Part shown: positions 17,176 through 26,272 of the stretch, piece by piece
How positions within the stretch are numbered: position 1 is the stretch's first letter
Layout of the letters: each line of letters starts with the position of its first letter
From: Brevundimonas vancanneytii
GTDB taxonomy: Bacteria > Pseudomonadota > Alphaproteobacteria > Caulobacterales > Caulobacteraceae
Length of the DNA: 42,080 nucleotides
Reading direction: 5' to 3'
Assembly (NCBI GenBank): GCA_945861515.1
Contig: CAMAVA010000008.1
Location: forward strand, 1-42,080
Notes under the pieces: generated by a model
Told to the model about the DNA's origin: nothing
Databases searched by the model: none
What the model saw: the letters and a program-made list of their open reading frames with translations, nothing else
Position numbers and translations under genes: made by a program

Positions 17176-17723
17176 AGCGCCAGGCTCGTCCTGAAGAACT
17201 TCAGCTCTGGGCCAGGGTTGCAGAAACCGTGAAGCCCATGCCGGGTCGGGTCGTCCCCGCCACGCCAGCGTCCGTGGCGCCGGTGGCGGTTTCGGCTGCC
17301 CCGGTCGAGGCCGCGACCGCCAAGAAGATCAAGGGCCCCTCGCCTAGGGCCCGTGGCTTGCAGCCTCCGCCCTCGCCGCCGCCGCCGGAGCGGCTGGAGC
17401 CTGGCCGCGCCCGGCGGGTTGTCCGGGAGCGGGACCCCATTGCGGCGCGAATCGACCTTCATGGCCTGACCCTGGACCGGGCGCGGCCGGCCCTCGAATC
17501 CTTTGTCACGGCGGCCTGGTCCCGGGGCGACCGGGTTGTGCTGGTCATAACCGGCAAGGGTCGGGACGGAGCGGGCTTGATCCGCCGCCTCACGCCGGAA
17601 TGGCTGGCGGCTCCCTCGCTGCGCGCCATGATCGCCGGGGTGCAGTCCGCCCATCGGCGCCATGGCGGGGATGGCGCCTTCTATGTGGCCCTGAAGGCCC
17701 AGTCGAACCGTCAGACAGGCTGA
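17172..17723 (+). CDS. Smr-domain protein
   Basis: A 183-residue protein with a C-terminal Smr (small MutS-related) domain: DPIAARIDLHGLTLDRARPALESFV, then VVLVITGKGRDGAGLIRRLTPEWL. The D-L-H-G and G-K-G motifs of Smr nucleases are intact. The N-terminal 90 residues are Pro/Ala/Val-rich and probably disordered. The ATG at 17172 overlaps the mltA stop (ATGA) and is preferred to the in-frame ATG 19 codons upstream, which lies inside mltA. Stand-alone Smr proteins act as endonucleases on DNA or RNA in some bacteria; the target here is unknown. Confidence 0.9.
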   Translation: MKRQARPEELQLWARVAETVKPMPGRVVPATPASVAPVAVSAAPVEAATAKKIKGPSPRARGLQPPPSPPPPERLEPGRARRVVRERDPIAARIDLHGLTLDRARPALESFVTAAWSRGDRVVLVITGKGRDGAGLIRRLTPEWLAAPSLRAMIAGVQSAHRRHGGDGAFYVALKAQSNRQTG

Positions 17724-17801
17724 CGCTGGAAGGCTCAAGACGGCTTGCTCTGCGCTTCCGGACAGAGCACCCTGTGGCAAAGGTCTTCAGGGGGAAACAT
17801 C

Positions 17802-18410
17802 ATGGTCAAGGTCTACTTCGCGCCGTTTGCCCGGTCGCTCAGAGCGCTCTGGACCCTGGAGGAGCTGGGTGCGCCCTATGAGGCGGTGCGGGTACAGTTC
17901 CCGCCACGGATGGCTCAGCCTGACTATATGGGCATCAATCCCCTGGGTCAGATCCCCACCATGGTGGATGGTGATGTCACCATCTACGAGTCGGTCGGCA
18001 TCTGCGAGTATGTCGCCGAGAAGTTTGGTCCGAGCGACCTTCAGGTGAAGGCCGGGGAGGCCGGCCGGGCCGACTATCTGCAATGGTTGTGGTACGGCGA
18101 GGCCACCCTGATGCCGCCGGTGGGCGCCATGGTGCGCAACGCCCTGGGTCCTGAGGACGGCCGAAATCCTTCCGCTCTGGCCGAGGCGCGGGAGTCTGTC
18201 CTGGCGCGTCTGGTGCTTGTGGAGCAGGCGCTTGCGGGCAAGGACTTCCTGGCGGCCGGGCGGTTCACCCTGGCCGATATCTCGGTGGCCTATGTTCTCA
18301 ACCTCGGAACCCTGCTGCAGCTGGCGCCGGACTACAGCCCGGCCATCGCCGCCTATTTCGACCGGATGAAGGCGCGCCCGGCGTTCCAGGCGGCCGTCTC
18401 CAAGGGGTGA
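17802..18410 (+). CDS. Glutathione S-transferase family protein
   Basis: A 202-residue GST: N-terminal thioredoxin fold (MVKVYFAPFARSLRALWTLEELG, then GQIPTMVDGDVTIYESVGICEYV with the cis-Pro and the gamma-Glu binding ES pair) and an all-helical C-terminal domain (KDFLAAGRFTLADISVAYVLN, with the N-capping box/hydrophobic staple Asp). The ATG at 17802 has a strong AGGGGGA upstream; an in-frame ATG 19 codons earlier has no support. The substrate is unknown. It begins a three-gene metabolic stretch that separates the origin-linked operon from mnmE-parB. Confidence 0.9.
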   Translation: MVKVYFAPFARSLRALWTLEELGAPYEAVRVQFPPRMAQPDYMGINPLGQIPTMVDGDVTIYESVGICEYVAEKFGPSDLQVKAGEAGRADYLQWLWYGEATLMPPVGAMVRNALGPEDGRNPSALAEARESVLARLVLVEQALAGKDFLAAGRFTLADISVAYVLNLGTLLQLAPDYSPAIAAYFDRMKARPAFQAAVSKG

Positions 18411-18422
18411 GACCGGCTCCGG

Positions 18423-19394
18423 TCAGGGGATGAGGAGGGTCGATCCGGTAGTGCCCCTCCCCTCGATTGTTTCGTGAGCGGCGCGGGCCTCTGACAGGGG
18501 GAACTCGGCGCCGATCGCGATCTTGACGGCGCCGGAGGCAATGACGTCGAACAGGGCCCCCGCGCTGTCGTCGAGATCCGCTGTGGTCGCGACATAATCG
18601 AACAGGGTGGGCCGGGTGAGGAACAGGGATCCGCCCCGGGACAGGCGCAGGGGCTCTATGGCCGGGACCGGCCCCGAGGCATTGCCGTAGGACACCAGCA
18701 TTCCCCGGCGCCCGAGGCTGCCCAGGCTGCCTTCAAGGGTGGCTGCCCCGACGCCATCATAGACGACGCGCACTCCGGCCCCGTCCGTAAGCGTCCTGAC
18801 CTGCTTTGCGACGTCTTCCCTGTCATAAAGTATGACGTGGTCGCAGCCATGGCCCAGGGCCAGCTGCGCCTTGGCGTCCGAGCCGGCCGTTCCGATGACC
18901 AGGGCGCCGATCGATCTGGCCCATTGCGCGAGGATCAGCCCGACGCCGCCGGCCGCGGCATGGATCAGGACCGCGTCCCCGGCCGCGACCGGAAAACACC
19001 GCCGGATGAGGAACTCGGCGGTCATGCCCTTCAGCATGGAGGCCGCCGCAGTTCGGCTGTCAATGCCGGCCGGCAGCCTGACCGCCCGGCCTTCCGGCAC
19101 CACATGGGCCTGGCTGTAGGCGCCAAGGGGACCTGTGGCGTATCCGGCCCTGTCGCCTATGACGAACCGGGTCACCCCGGGGCCGATGGCTTCGACAACG
19201 CCAGAACCTTCCAGGCCCAGGATGCTGGGATAGGGGATGGGATAGAGGCCGGAGCGTTGGTAGGTGTCGATGAAGTTCAGCCCCACCGCTTCCTGCCGGA
19301 TGAGGATCTGGCCGGGGCCCGGGGTGGACTCCGGCCGTTCCACGGCCGACAAGACTTCAGGCCCTCCTGCCCGCTCCGCCTGGATCGCCAGCAT
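18423..19394 (-). CDS. NADPH:quinone oxidoreductase (zinc-free MDR family)
   Basis: A 323-residue medium-chain dehydrogenase/reductase of the QOR type. Marks are GLNFIDTYQRSGLYPIPYPSILGLEGSGVV at the N-terminus, AAAGGVGLILAQWA as the nucleotide loop, and YDGVGAATLEGSLGSLGRRGMLVSYGNASG. The Cys/His zinc ligands of alcohol dehydrogenases are absent. It reduces quinones or enones with NADPH. It follows the dienelactone hydrolase gene with a one-base overlap (TGATG), so the two form an operon, and it converges with gst. The shared context suggests detoxification or aromatic degradation, which is inference. Confidence 0.92.
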   Translation of the reverse strand: MLAIQAERAGGPEVLSAVERPESTPGPGQILIRQEAVGLNFIDTYQRSGLYPIPYPSILGLEGSGVVEAIGPGVTRFVIGDRAGYATGPLGAYSQAHVVPEGRAVRLPAGIDSRTAAASMLKGMTAEFLIRRCFPVAAGDAVLIHAAAGGVGLILAQWARSIGALVIGTAGSDAKAQLALGHGCDHVILYDREDVAKQVRTLTDGAGVRVVYDGVGAATLEGSLGSLGRRGMLVSYGNASGPVPAIEPLRLSRGGSLFLTRPTLFDYVATTADLDDSAGALFDVIASGAVKIAIGAEFPLSEARAAHETIEGRGTTGSTLLIP

Positions 19395-20098
19395 CAGACC
19401 AGGGCTCCCTTGAAGAAGTCCAGGCTGCGCTGGTTGGCCAGGGCCGCGTCCGGCCCGTCGAAATGCTCCCCGCCCTGGCGGGCGAAGGCATGGTCGCGGC
19501 CAGGGTAGTCGTGGATCTGGATCTGGGTGTGATTGTCCAGTTCCTGATGGATCAAGGCCTGGGCCTCCCTGGGCACGAACCCGTCCTGGCCGGCGATATG
19601 GAGCATCAGGGGCCGGTTGAGCTTCTCGCTCTCGGCCAGGTATTTCTCGATTCCGACACCGTAGTAGCTGACGGCGGCGTCAGCGTCCGTGCGGGTTGCC
19701 GTGAGAAAGGCCAGGAGTCCGCCAAGGCAGTACCCGACTGCTCCGACCTTGCCGTTCGAGCCGGCCATGTCGCGAACCTGGGCGACGACGGCGGCTATGT
19801 CCTGGACGCCGGTCTCGACATCAAAGGCGTTGAACAGTTCGAAGGCGCGTTTCCATTCGGCTTCGGACTGGTCAGTGATGTCGATTCCGGGCTGGATCCG
19901 CCAGAAAAGGTCCGGGCAGATGGCGAGATAGCCCTGGGCTGCGTAGGAGTCCGCAAGGTCCCGCATGACCTGGTTGACCCCGAAGATCTCCTGGATGACC
20001 ACAATGACCGGGGCCGTCTGGGCGGCCGGCCGGGCCACATAGGCCGTGAAGTCGCCGTCAGGCGTCTTGATGGTAAGGCGTTCGCCGCTCATGGTCAT
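19394..20098 (-). CDS. Dienelactone hydrolase family protein
   Basis: A 234-residue alpha/beta hydrolase of the DLH family. The catalytic triad is visible: Cys in GAVGYCLGG (instead of the more usual Ser), Asp in AGQDGFV, and His in PGRDHAFARQGG. The conserved Glu lies in VIQEIFGVN. In chlorocatechol pathways DLH opens dienelactones, but many homologues act on unknown esters, and no catechol genes are present here. Start ATG at 20098; the M at residue 3 is also possible. It is the first gene of a two-gene operon with the quinone reductase. Confidence 0.92.
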   Translation of the reverse strand: MTMSGERLTIKTPDGDFTAYVARPAAQTAPVIVVIQEIFGVNQVMRDLADSYAAQGYLAICPDLFWRIQPGIDITDQSEAEWKRAFELFNAFDVETGVQDIAAVVAQVRDMAGSNGKVGAVGYCLGGLLAFLTATRTDADAAVSYYGVGIEKYLAESEKLNRPLMLHIAGQDGFVPREAQALIHQELDNHTQIQIHDYPGRDHAFARQGGEHFDGPDAALANQRSLDFFKGALV

Positions 20099-20248
20099 CT
20101 CCCGTGCAATCAGTCAGAATTGTTGGCGAGGCCAAGGGTTGCATGATTTGGGTGCAGCCCCAGTTCGTCCGTTTCTAGACCGCACTTAACCGGCGCCCGT
20201 GTCAGGTCCAATGACAAAGCTGTGGGCAGCCTGACAGAAAGTCTGATC

Positions 20249-20500
20249 ATGAAGGTAACCATCGAGATTGACTGCTCCGCCGTCGAGGCCCGGGCCTTTC
20301 TGGGGCTTCCGGATGTGACGACGCTGAATGACCATATGGTGGCCGAGATGCAGCGCCGGATGGACGCAAACATGGCCGCCCTCGCGCCCGAGGAGCTGAT
20401 GAAGAACTGGATGGCGCTGGGCATGGGCGCCCAGGATCAGTTCCGCAAATTGATGACGGCGGCGGCCAGCTCGGCCATGGGCGGCGCCAAGACCAAATGA
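20249..20500 (+). CDS. Small DUF6489-type protein upstream of mnmE
   Basis: An 83-residue protein starting [23 protein letters not shown], a form I associate with the DUF6489 family found beside mnmE or similar genes in alphaproteobacteria. It appears to have a short N-terminal beta strand, then helices rich in Met and Ala ([30 protein letters not shown]). It has no signal peptide and no cysteine cluster apart from one Cys. The ATG at 20249 is taken over an upstream GTG because the conserved part begins there. Its stop overlaps the mnmE start by four bases, so it is translated with mnmE. The function is unknown. Confidence 0.75.
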   Translation: MKVTIEIDCSAVEARAFLGLPDVTTLNDHMVAEMQRRMDANMAALAPEELMKNWMALGMGAQDQFRKLMTAAASSAMGGAKTK

Positions 20501-21834
20501 ACGAGACGATCTTTGCCCTGGCCACTGCGCCCGGTCGGGCCGCGGTGGCCGTGGTGCGGCTGTCGGGTCCGGGCGTCGGCGAGGCGCTGGTCGGACTCAC
20601 GGGTCGGCGGCTGCCGACGGCGCGACGGGCCAGCCTGCGTCGTCTGAAGGACCAGCAGGGCGAGGTGCTGGACGAGGCCCTGGTCATCTGGACCCCCGGC
20701 CCTGGCAGCTACACCGGTGAAGACGCTGCGGAGCTGCATCTTCACGGCGGCGTGGCCATTGTGGAGTTGGTGTTTCAGGCCCTGTCGGATCGTGGCCTGA
20801 GGCTGGCTGAGCCCGGAGAGTTCACCCGGCGCGCTTTCGAGAACGGCCGGCTGGACCTGGCCCAGGCCGAGGCCGTCGCCGATATGGTCGATGCGGAGAC
20901 CCTGGCCCAGGCGCGGCAGGCCGTGGGTCAACTGGGCGGCGCCCTGTCGGTCCGCTACGAGGCCTGGCGAGCGGATCTGATCCAGGGCCTGGCCATGCTG
21001 GAAGCGGCGGTGGATTTTCCCGATGAGGAGCTGCCGGCGGATGTCGCCGGCCGCGCCCGGCCTGTTCTCGAACGGCTGGAACAGGAAATCACAGCGGCTC
21101 TGGCCGACGGGCAGAGGGGGCAACGGGTGCGGGAGGGGTTCCGCATTGCCCTGGTCGGGGCGCCCAATGCCGGCAAGAGCTCACTTCTGAACCGACTGGC
21201 GGGGCGCGACGCTGCCATTGTCACGGCAACCCCGGGAACGACCCGGGACGTCATCGAGGTTCCGCTGGTTCTGGAAGGCTATCGCGTCCTGATGGCGGAT
21301 ACGGCGGGCCTGCGTGACTCCGACGACCCTATAGAGATCGAGGGGGTCCTCCGGGCCAGGGCCTGGGCCCGATCTGCCGATCTTCGGGTCTGGGTGGTGG
21401 ATGGTTCCGTCTGGACTGGAAGCTGGCGGGAAGCCGCTGATCTGGCGGGTCCCGGTGATCTGATGGTCATCAACAAGGTCGATCTGCCGCCTGGCGGCGA
21501 CGCTGCAGCGGCTGCCTCTGAATGGGGGGCCGTGCAGCGGATCAGCCTGCAGACCGGCGAGGGCGTCGAGGCTCTGCGCAAGGGTCTGACGGAGCGTGTG
21601 ATTGCCGGCCTGTCCGGAGGCGAGTTTCCCCTGGCGACGCGGTTACGTCACGCCGAGAGTCTGGCTGAAGCGCGGAGCAGGCTGGTGGAAGCGCTGGCGG
21701 ATCTGGAACCGGCAGTGGAGCTGGCTGCCGAGAATGTCAGGTTGGCCAGCCGGGCCCTGGCGCGGGTGACGGGGCGGATTGGCGCAGAGGACATACTGGA
21801 TGTGGTGTTCTCGAGCTTCTGCATCGGCAAATGA
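20497..21834 (+). CDS. mnmE: tRNA modification GTPase MnmE
   Basis: With MnmG it forms 5-carboxymethylaminomethyluridine at tRNA wobble U34; 445 residues. The N-terminal domain binds the formyl-folate donor ([21 protein letters not shown]). A helical domain follows, interrupted by a G domain at about residues 215-370 with G1 [10 protein letters not shown]2 GTTRD, G3 DTAGL and G4 NKVD. The invariant C-terminal CIGK is present, with the catalytic Cys. Two parS sites follow the stop: the first starts 3 bp after it. Partner mnmG is the next gene. Confidence 0.97.
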   Translation: MNETIFALATAPGRAAVAVVRLSGPGVGEALVGLTGRRLPTARRASLRRLKDQQGEVLDEALVIWTPGPGSYTGEDAAELHLHGGVAIVELVFQALSDRGLRLAEPGEFTRRAFENGRLDLAQAEAVADMVDAETLAQARQAVGQLGGALSVRYEAWRADLIQGLAMLEAAVDFPDEELPADVAGRARPVLERLEQEITAALADGQRGQRVREGFRIALVGAPNAGKSSLLNRLAGRDAAIVTATPGTTRDVIEVPLVLEGYRVLMADTAGLRDSDDPIEIEGVLRARAWARSADLRVWVVDGSVWTGSWREAADLAGPGDLMVINKVDLPPGGDAAAAASEWGAVQRISLQTGEGVEALRKGLTERVIAGLSGGEFPLATRLRHAESLAEARSRLVEALADLEPAVELAAENVRLASRALARVTGRIGAEDILDVVFSSFCIGK

Positions 21835-21836
21835 TG

Positions 21837-21852
21837 TGTTTCACGTGAAACA
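21837..21852. promoter_or_regulatory. parS: parS site 1
   Basis: Perfect 16-bp palindrome TGTTTCACGTGAAACA, extended to 18 bp by flanking G/C. This is the canonical chromosomal parS bound by ParB. It starts 3 bp after the mnmE stop and is 4.5 kb from parB. It is one of a pair 49 bp apart. Confidence 0.97.
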
Positions 21853-21885
21853 CCTCCCTCTGGCGTATTGAGGATCGGCCAGGGC

Positions 21886-21901
21886 TGTTTCACGTGAAAC
21901 A
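21886..21901. promoter_or_regulatory. parS: parS site 2
   Basis: Second perfect TGTTTCACGTGAAACA in the mnmE-mnmG gap, 49 bp centre to centre from the first. The ATG inside or after it (21894) opens in frame with mnmG but is not the likely start. Confidence 0.97.
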
Positions 21902-21995
21902 TTGGTGCGTCAGCAAGGCCATGGAACCGGGGGCGGGCCCTTGCTATAGGGTCTTCTCTTGCCCCCGTCCCCGGGGGCTTCTTGTTTGGCTAGCC

Positions 21996-23849
21996 ATGGC
22001 TTCCTGGGATGTCATCGTGATCGGCGGCGGGCACGCCGGCTGTGAAGCCGCAGCGGCGTCTGCACGGCTGGGCGCCCGGACCCTGCTCCTCACCCACAAG
22101 CTCGAAACCATCGGCGAGATGAGTTGCAACCCGGCCATTGGCGGTCTGGGCAAGGGCCATCTGGTCCGGGAGATCGACGCCCTGGACGGTGTGATGGGCC
22201 GGATGGCCGATCGCTCCGGGATCCAATTCCGGATGCTCAATCGCTCCAAGGGACCGGCCGTCCGGGGGCCGCGTTCACAGATTGACCGCAAGCTCTACCG
22301 GGATGCCATGCAGGCCGAGCTCGCGGCGACCCCGAACCTTACCCTTGAGGCCGAGGCGGTCGAGGATCTGATCGTCGAGGACGGCGTGGTTGTGGGCGTC
22401 GTGGGCGGGTCTGGCCGGACCTGGCGGGCTGCCGGTGTCGTCCTCACCACCGGCACCTTTCTGAAGGGCGTCATCCATCTGGGTGAGCGGCGGATTCCGG
22501 CCGGCCGGGTGGGCGATGCTCCGGCCATTGGTCTGTCGGATCGACTTTACGCCAGTGGTCTTGCCATGGGACGGCTGAAGACCGGCACCCCGGCCCGACT
22601 GGACGGGCGGACGATCGCCTGGGACAGGCTGGAGATGCAGGATGCGGACGCCGAGCCCATCCCCTTCTCGTTCCTGACGGACCGGATCGAGGTCCCGCAG
22701 ATCCGGTGCGGCATCACCTGGACCACGGCGGAAACCCACAGGATCATTGCCGAGCGGCTGACGGAGTCGGCGGTCTATGGCGGTCGGGCCACCGGGAACG
22801 GCCCGCGCTACTGTCCCTCCATCGAGGACAAGGTTGTGCGATTTGCCGACAAGACCAGCCACCAGGTTTTTCTCGAGCCTGAGGGCCTGGATGACCATAC
22901 GGTCTATCCCAATGGGGTCTCGACCTCGGTTTCCGAAGAGACCCAGGCTCTTTTCCTGCGGACGATCCCGGGTCTGGAGTCGGTGACCATTCTGCGACCG
23001 GGCTATGCCATAGAGTATGACTATGTTGACCCCCGTGAGCTCAGCCCGGCCCTGGAGGTCAAGCGCCTGCCGGGCCTGTTCCTGGCGGGTCAGATCAACG
23101 GCACGACGGGCTATGAGGAAGCGGCGGCCCAGGGCCTGGTAGCCGGCCTCAATGCGGCGCGGCGGGCCGGAGGCTCGGAACCGGCCGGGTTCGGGCGGGA
23201 TGAAGCCTATATCGGTGTGATGATCGACGATCTCGTCACGCGGGGGGTTACCGAGCCCTATCGGATGTTCACCAGTCGAGCGGAATTCCGGTTGATCCTC
23301 CGCTCTGACAACGCCGACCAGCGGCTTACAGGTCGAGGCGAGGCCGTTGGTCTTGTCGGCCAGGGCCGGGCGGCAGTGTTTCACGTGAAACAACAGCAGC
23401 TGGCCGAGGCCCGGGCCTTTGCAGCGTCGCATAGCCTGACCCCGACGGAGGCCGTGCGACTGGGTCTTGCCGTCAAGGCCGATGGCCAGAGGCGCAACCT
23501 GACCCAGCTGCTGGCCTATCCTGACGTGACCTTGCAGAGGTTGGCCGCCGTCTGGCCAGCCATTGACGACTGGTCTGTCGTCGTTCGCGAGCAGATCGAG
23601 ATCGACGCCGCCTATAGCGGCTATCTGGATCGACAACAGGCCGATGTCGACGCCTTCCGCCGGGACGAAGACCTCAGACTTCCGACGGACCTGGACTTCT
23701 CGACCATTGGCAGCCTGTCCAACGAGGTCCGAGAAAAACTGACCCGCGTCCGACCGCAGACCCTTGGTCAAGCGGCCCGGATCGAGGGCGTGACTCCTGG
23801 CGCCATCACGGCGCTGCTGGCTCATGTCCGGCGCGCCCATGCTGCTTGA
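21996..23849 (+). CDS. mnmG: tRNA modification enzyme MnmG (GidA)
   Basis: FAD-dependent partner of MnmE in U34 modification; 617 residues from the ATG at 21996. This start places the FAD loop [12 protein letters not shown] six residues in, as in known MnmG proteins; an in-frame ATG at 21894 lies in a parS site and adds 34 unrelated residues. Further motifs are [54 protein letters not shown], and [17 protein letters not shown]. Oddly, residues 462-466 (FHVKQ) are encoded by a complete parS palindrome at 23377-23392, in a region just after the conserved [15 protein letters not shown] segment. The C-terminus overlaps rsmG by 26 bp. Confidence 0.97.
   Translation: MASWDVIVIGGGHAGCEAAAASARLGARTLLLTHKLETIGEMSCNPAIGGLGKGHLVREIDALDGVMGRMADRSGIQFRMLNRSKGPAVRGPRSQIDRKLYRDAMQAELAATPNLTLEAEAVEDLIVEDGVVVGVVGGSGRTWRAAGVVLTTGTFLKGVIHLGERRIPAGRVGDAPAIGLSDRLYASGLAMGRLKTGTPARLDGRTIAWDRLEMQDADAEPIPFSFLTDRIEVPQIRCGITWTTAETHRIIAERLTESAVYGGRATGNGPRYCPSIEDKVVRFADKTSHQVFLEPEGLDDHTVYPNGVSTSVSEETQALFLRTIPGLESVTILRPGYAIEYDYVDPRELSPALEVKRLPGLFLAGQINGTTGYEEAAAQGLVAGLNAARRAGGSEPAGFGRDEAYIGVMIDDLVTRGVTEPYRMFTSRAEFRLILRSDNADQRLTGRGEAVGLVGQGRAAVFHVKQQQLAEARAFAASHSLTPTEAVRLGLAVKADGQRRNLTQLLAYPDVTLQRLAAVWPAIDDWSVVVREQIEIDAAYSGYLDRQQADVDAFRRDEDLRLPTDLDFSTIGSLSNEVREKLTRVRPQTLGQAARIEGVTPGAITALLAHVRRAHAA
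23377..23392. promoter_or_regulatory. parS: parS site 3, inside the mnmG coding sequence
   Basis: Third perfect TGTTTCACGTGAAACA. It lies within mnmG and is read as V-FHVKQ. Because it is exact to the base within a coding gene, selection for ParB binding must act on top of protein coding. Confidence 0.97.
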
Positions 23850-24486
23850 TCCTGACCCCCAGGTCGCCGAGGCCGCCGCCTTCCAGGCCGCCATGGGCGC
23901 CACCGACGCGCAGATGCGGGATCTGGAAGTTTACCGGCTGATGCTGGAAGACTGGAACGGGCGACTCAACCTGGTTGGCCCGTCCGCCCTGGCGAGCTTC
24001 TGGCCTCGCCATGCCCTGGACAGCGCCCAGCTGCTTCGCCTGGCGCCGGAAGCCCTTCGCTGGGCCGATCTCGGAACCGGGGCCGGACTGCCGGGCCTGG
24101 TCCTGGCGATCCTCTTGAAGGACCGCCCCGGCGCCAAGATCCATCTGGTTGAAAGCCTGGCCAAGCGGTGTCGCTTCCTGGAGGCGGTTGTCGCGGACCT
24201 TGAGCTGCCGGCCGAGGTCATCAACGGCCGGGCTGAAACGGCCCGCCTGACAGTGGATGTGGTCACCGCCCGGGCGGTTGCCGCCCTGCCCCGGCTGCTC
24301 ACCTTCGCCCACCCCTGTCTCAAGACCGGGGCTGTCGGACTGTTTCTCAAGGGCCGGACTGCCCAGGCCGAGCTGGACGAAGCCCGGCAGGACTGGCGGC
24401 TTGACGCCGAACTCATTCAAAGCCTCAGCGACCCGGACGGCCGGATCGTGGAAATCAGGAGCGCATACCGTGTCCCACGTCGCTGA
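23824..24486 (+). CDS. rsmG: 16S rRNA (guanine-527-N7)-methyltransferase
   Basis: SAM-dependent methylation of G527 in 16S rRNA; 220 residues (GidB). The N-terminal helix pair has [18 protein letters not shown], the SAM loop is [17 protein letters not shown], followed by [16 protein letters not shown] and the [12 protein letters not shown] segment. The start ATG at 23824 lies inside the mnmG end; ATG 23839 is also possible. Its 3' end overlaps parA by 17 bp, so mnmG, rsmG and parA form a translationally linked chain, the classic gidA-gidB-parA-parB order. Confidence 0.96.
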   Translation: MSGAPMLLDPDPQVAEAAAFQAAMGATDAQMRDLEVYRLMLEDWNGRLNLVGPSALASFWPRHALDSAQLLRLAPEALRWADLGTGAGLPGLVLAILLKDRPGAKIHLVESLAKRCRFLEAVVADLELPAEVINGRAETARLTVDVVTARAVAALPRLLTFAHPCLKTGAVGLFLKGRTAQAELDEARQDWRLDAELIQSLSDPDGRIVEIRSAYRVPRR

Positions 24487-25312
24487 GACTGCCCGACCCG
24501 CCGCCGAAGCCGGCCGTCCCATGCGGGTTCTGGCAATCGCCAACCAGAAGGGCGGGGTGGGCAAGACTACTACTGCCATCAATCTCGGCACGGCCCTGGC
24601 GGCGGTTGGCGAGTCGGTTCTGCTGATCGACAGCGACCCGCAGGGCAACGCCTCCACCGGCCTTGGCGTCCCGCGCCAGAACCGCAAGGTTACCATGTAT
24701 GACGTCTTTGTCGGGGAAAAGACCCTGGCTGAGGCGGCCATCCCCACCAGCCTTCCCGGGCTGGACCTGGCTGCCTCCGACGCAGACCTTTCCGGACTTG
24801 AGCTGGAACTGTCCCAGAGCCAGCGGCGGTCGTATCGTTTGAGGGATGCCCTGGCGACCCTGCGGGACACCGGTCGCTACAGCTATGTCCTGATCGACTG
24901 TCCGCCCTCCCTCAATCTGCTGACCGTCAATGCCATGACGGCGGCCGACGCCGTCTTCGTCCCCCTGCAGTGCGAGTTCTTTGCCCTGGAAGGCCTGACC
25001 CAGCTGCTGCGGACCGTTGAAATGGTGAAGGGCAGTCTCAATCCGGCCCTGGAAATCCAGGGCGTCGTCCTGACCATGTTCGACCGCCGCAACAGCCTGT
25101 CGGAACAGGTGTCGCGCGATGTCCGCAGCCATTTCGGGGAACTGGTCTATGAGACGGTGATCCCCCGCAACGTGCGCATTTCAGAGGCTCCGTCCTTCGG
25201 CAAGCCGGTCCTGATCTATGACCTGAAATGCGCTGGCTCCCAGGCCTATCTCAAGCTGGCCCGGGAGGTGGTCGCCCGGGAACGGCGACGCCTTCAGGAC
25301 ACGGCGGCCTGA
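24470..25312 (+). CDS. parA: Chromosome partitioning ATPase ParA
   Basis: Deviant Walker A ATPase that moves ParB/parS complexes poleward along a nucleoid-bound gradient; 280 residues from the GTG at 24470. That GTG has AGGAG 8 bp upstream, whereas the ATG at 24521 has no Shine-Dalgarno, so a 17-residue N-terminal extension (start read as Met, then [16 protein letters not shown]) is likely. Signature Lys is in KGGVGKTTTAINLG; Walker A' is LLIDSDPQGNAS; Walker B is YVLIDCPPSLNLLTVNAM; DNA-binding and C-terminal segments are VIPRNVRISEAPSFGKPV and YDLKCAGSQAYLKLAREV. parB follows after 60 bp. Confidence 0.96.
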   Translation: MSHVAETARPAAEAGRPMRVLAIANQKGGVGKTTTAINLGTALAAVGESVLLIDSDPQGNASTGLGVPRQNRKVTMYDVFVGEKTLAEAAIPTSLPGLDLAASDADLSGLELELSQSQRRSYRLRDALATLRDTGRYSYVLIDCPPSLNLLTVNAMTAADAVFVPLQCEFFALEGLTQLLRTVEMVKGSLNPALEIQGVVLTMFDRRNSLSEQVSRDVRSHFGELVYETVIPRNVRISEAPSFGKPVLIYDLKCAGSQAYLKLAREVVARERRRLQDTAA

Positions 25313-25372
25313 TCCCGCCCGTCGCCGTCAAACACCGAACAACACAAGTCACGACAACGGAAAGTACAGACT

Positions 25373-26260
25373 ATGGCTGAAGGACGCAGGGGTCTTGGAC
25401 GGGGCCTGTCGGCGCTGCTGGGCGAGACCGACGTGGTCGAAAACGCCGGGTCCGCCACGGCGCCGGAGGCCGGCATCCGCGAGATCCCCATCGAGCTGAT
25501 CCGGGCCAACCCGCACCAGCCGAGACGCAGCTTTGACCGGGCCGAGATCGACGCCCTGGCCGCCAGCCTCAAGGAAAAGGGCGTTCTGCAGCCCATTCTC
25601 GTCAGACCCTTGGCCGAGACCCCCGGGGAATACCAGATCGTCGCGGGCGAGCGCCGCTGGCGCGCCGCCCAGGTGGCCGCCCTGCGGACCCTGCCGGCCA
25701 TTGTCCGCAGTCTGGACGACCAGCAGGTGCTCGAAATCGGAATCATCGAGAATGTGCAACGGACCGATCTCAACCCCTATGAAGAGGCGCTGGCCTACCG
25801 CACCCTGATTGACAGTTTCGGTCATACCCAGGAGGCCGTGGCCGAGGCGGTTTCCAAGAGCCGACCGCATGTAGCCAATGCCCTGCGCCTTCTGACCCTG
25901 CCGCAAGCCATCCTGACCATGCTGGTGGAAGGGAGCCTGACCGCCGGTCACGCCCGCACCCTGATCGGATCGGAGAAAGCCGTAGACCTGGCCCGGCAGG
26001 TGATCCGGGATGGCCTCAGCGTGCGGCAGACCGAGGCCCTGGTCCGGCAGAAGCCGCCTACGGGAAAGGCCAGGACCGGCGACAGGACGCCCGCCGGCCC
26101 CAGGGACCATGACACCAGTGCGCTGGAATCCGACCTGTCTGAACTCCTTGGCGTGGCGGTGACGATTTCGGACCAGGGCGGCGCTGGGGAAATCCGGTTG
26201 CGCTACGACAGCCTGGAGCAGCTGGACGATCTTTGCCGGCGACTGACCCGGGCCGGCTGA
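25373..26260 (+). CDS. parB: Chromosome partitioning protein ParB
   Basis: CTP-dependent DNA clamp that loads at parS and spreads; 295 residues. The N-terminal GRRGLGRGLSALLGE contains the ParA-activating basic motif. The CTP-binding region has IRANPHQPRR, then YQIVAGERRWRAAQVA (box with GERRWRA), and ENVQRTDLNPYEEA. The HTH that reads parS is TQEAVAEAVSKSRPHVANALRLL. A C-terminal dimerisation helix follows a Thr/Gly/Pro-rich linker. GGAAAG lies about 10 bp before the ATG. Three target parS sites lie in the upstream gene cluster. The gene converges with a creatininase-family gene. Confidence 0.97.
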   Translation: MAEGRRGLGRGLSALLGETDVVENAGSATAPEAGIREIPIELIRANPHQPRRSFDRAEIDALAASLKEKGVLQPILVRPLAETPGEYQIVAGERRWRAAQVAALRTLPAIVRSLDDQQVLEIGIIENVQRTDLNPYEEALAYRTLIDSFGHTQEAVAEAVSKSRPHVANALRLLTLPQAILTMLVEGSLTAGHARTLIGSEKAVDLARQVIRDGLSVRQTEALVRQKPPTGKARTGDRTPAGPRDHDTSALESDLSELLGVAVTISDQGGAGEIRLRYDSLEQLDDLCRRLTRAG

Positions 26261-26272
26261 CGGGCGCAACAG

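Noticed and set aside
18411-18424. GACCGG/CCGGTC hairpin between gst and the quinone reductase gene, considered as a terminator
   Set aside because: The loop is too small at full stem and there is no T-run on either strand.
22275-23903. 542-codon frame antisense to mnmG
   Set aside because: Shadow of a clearly coding gene; composition is that of reversed GC-rich codons.
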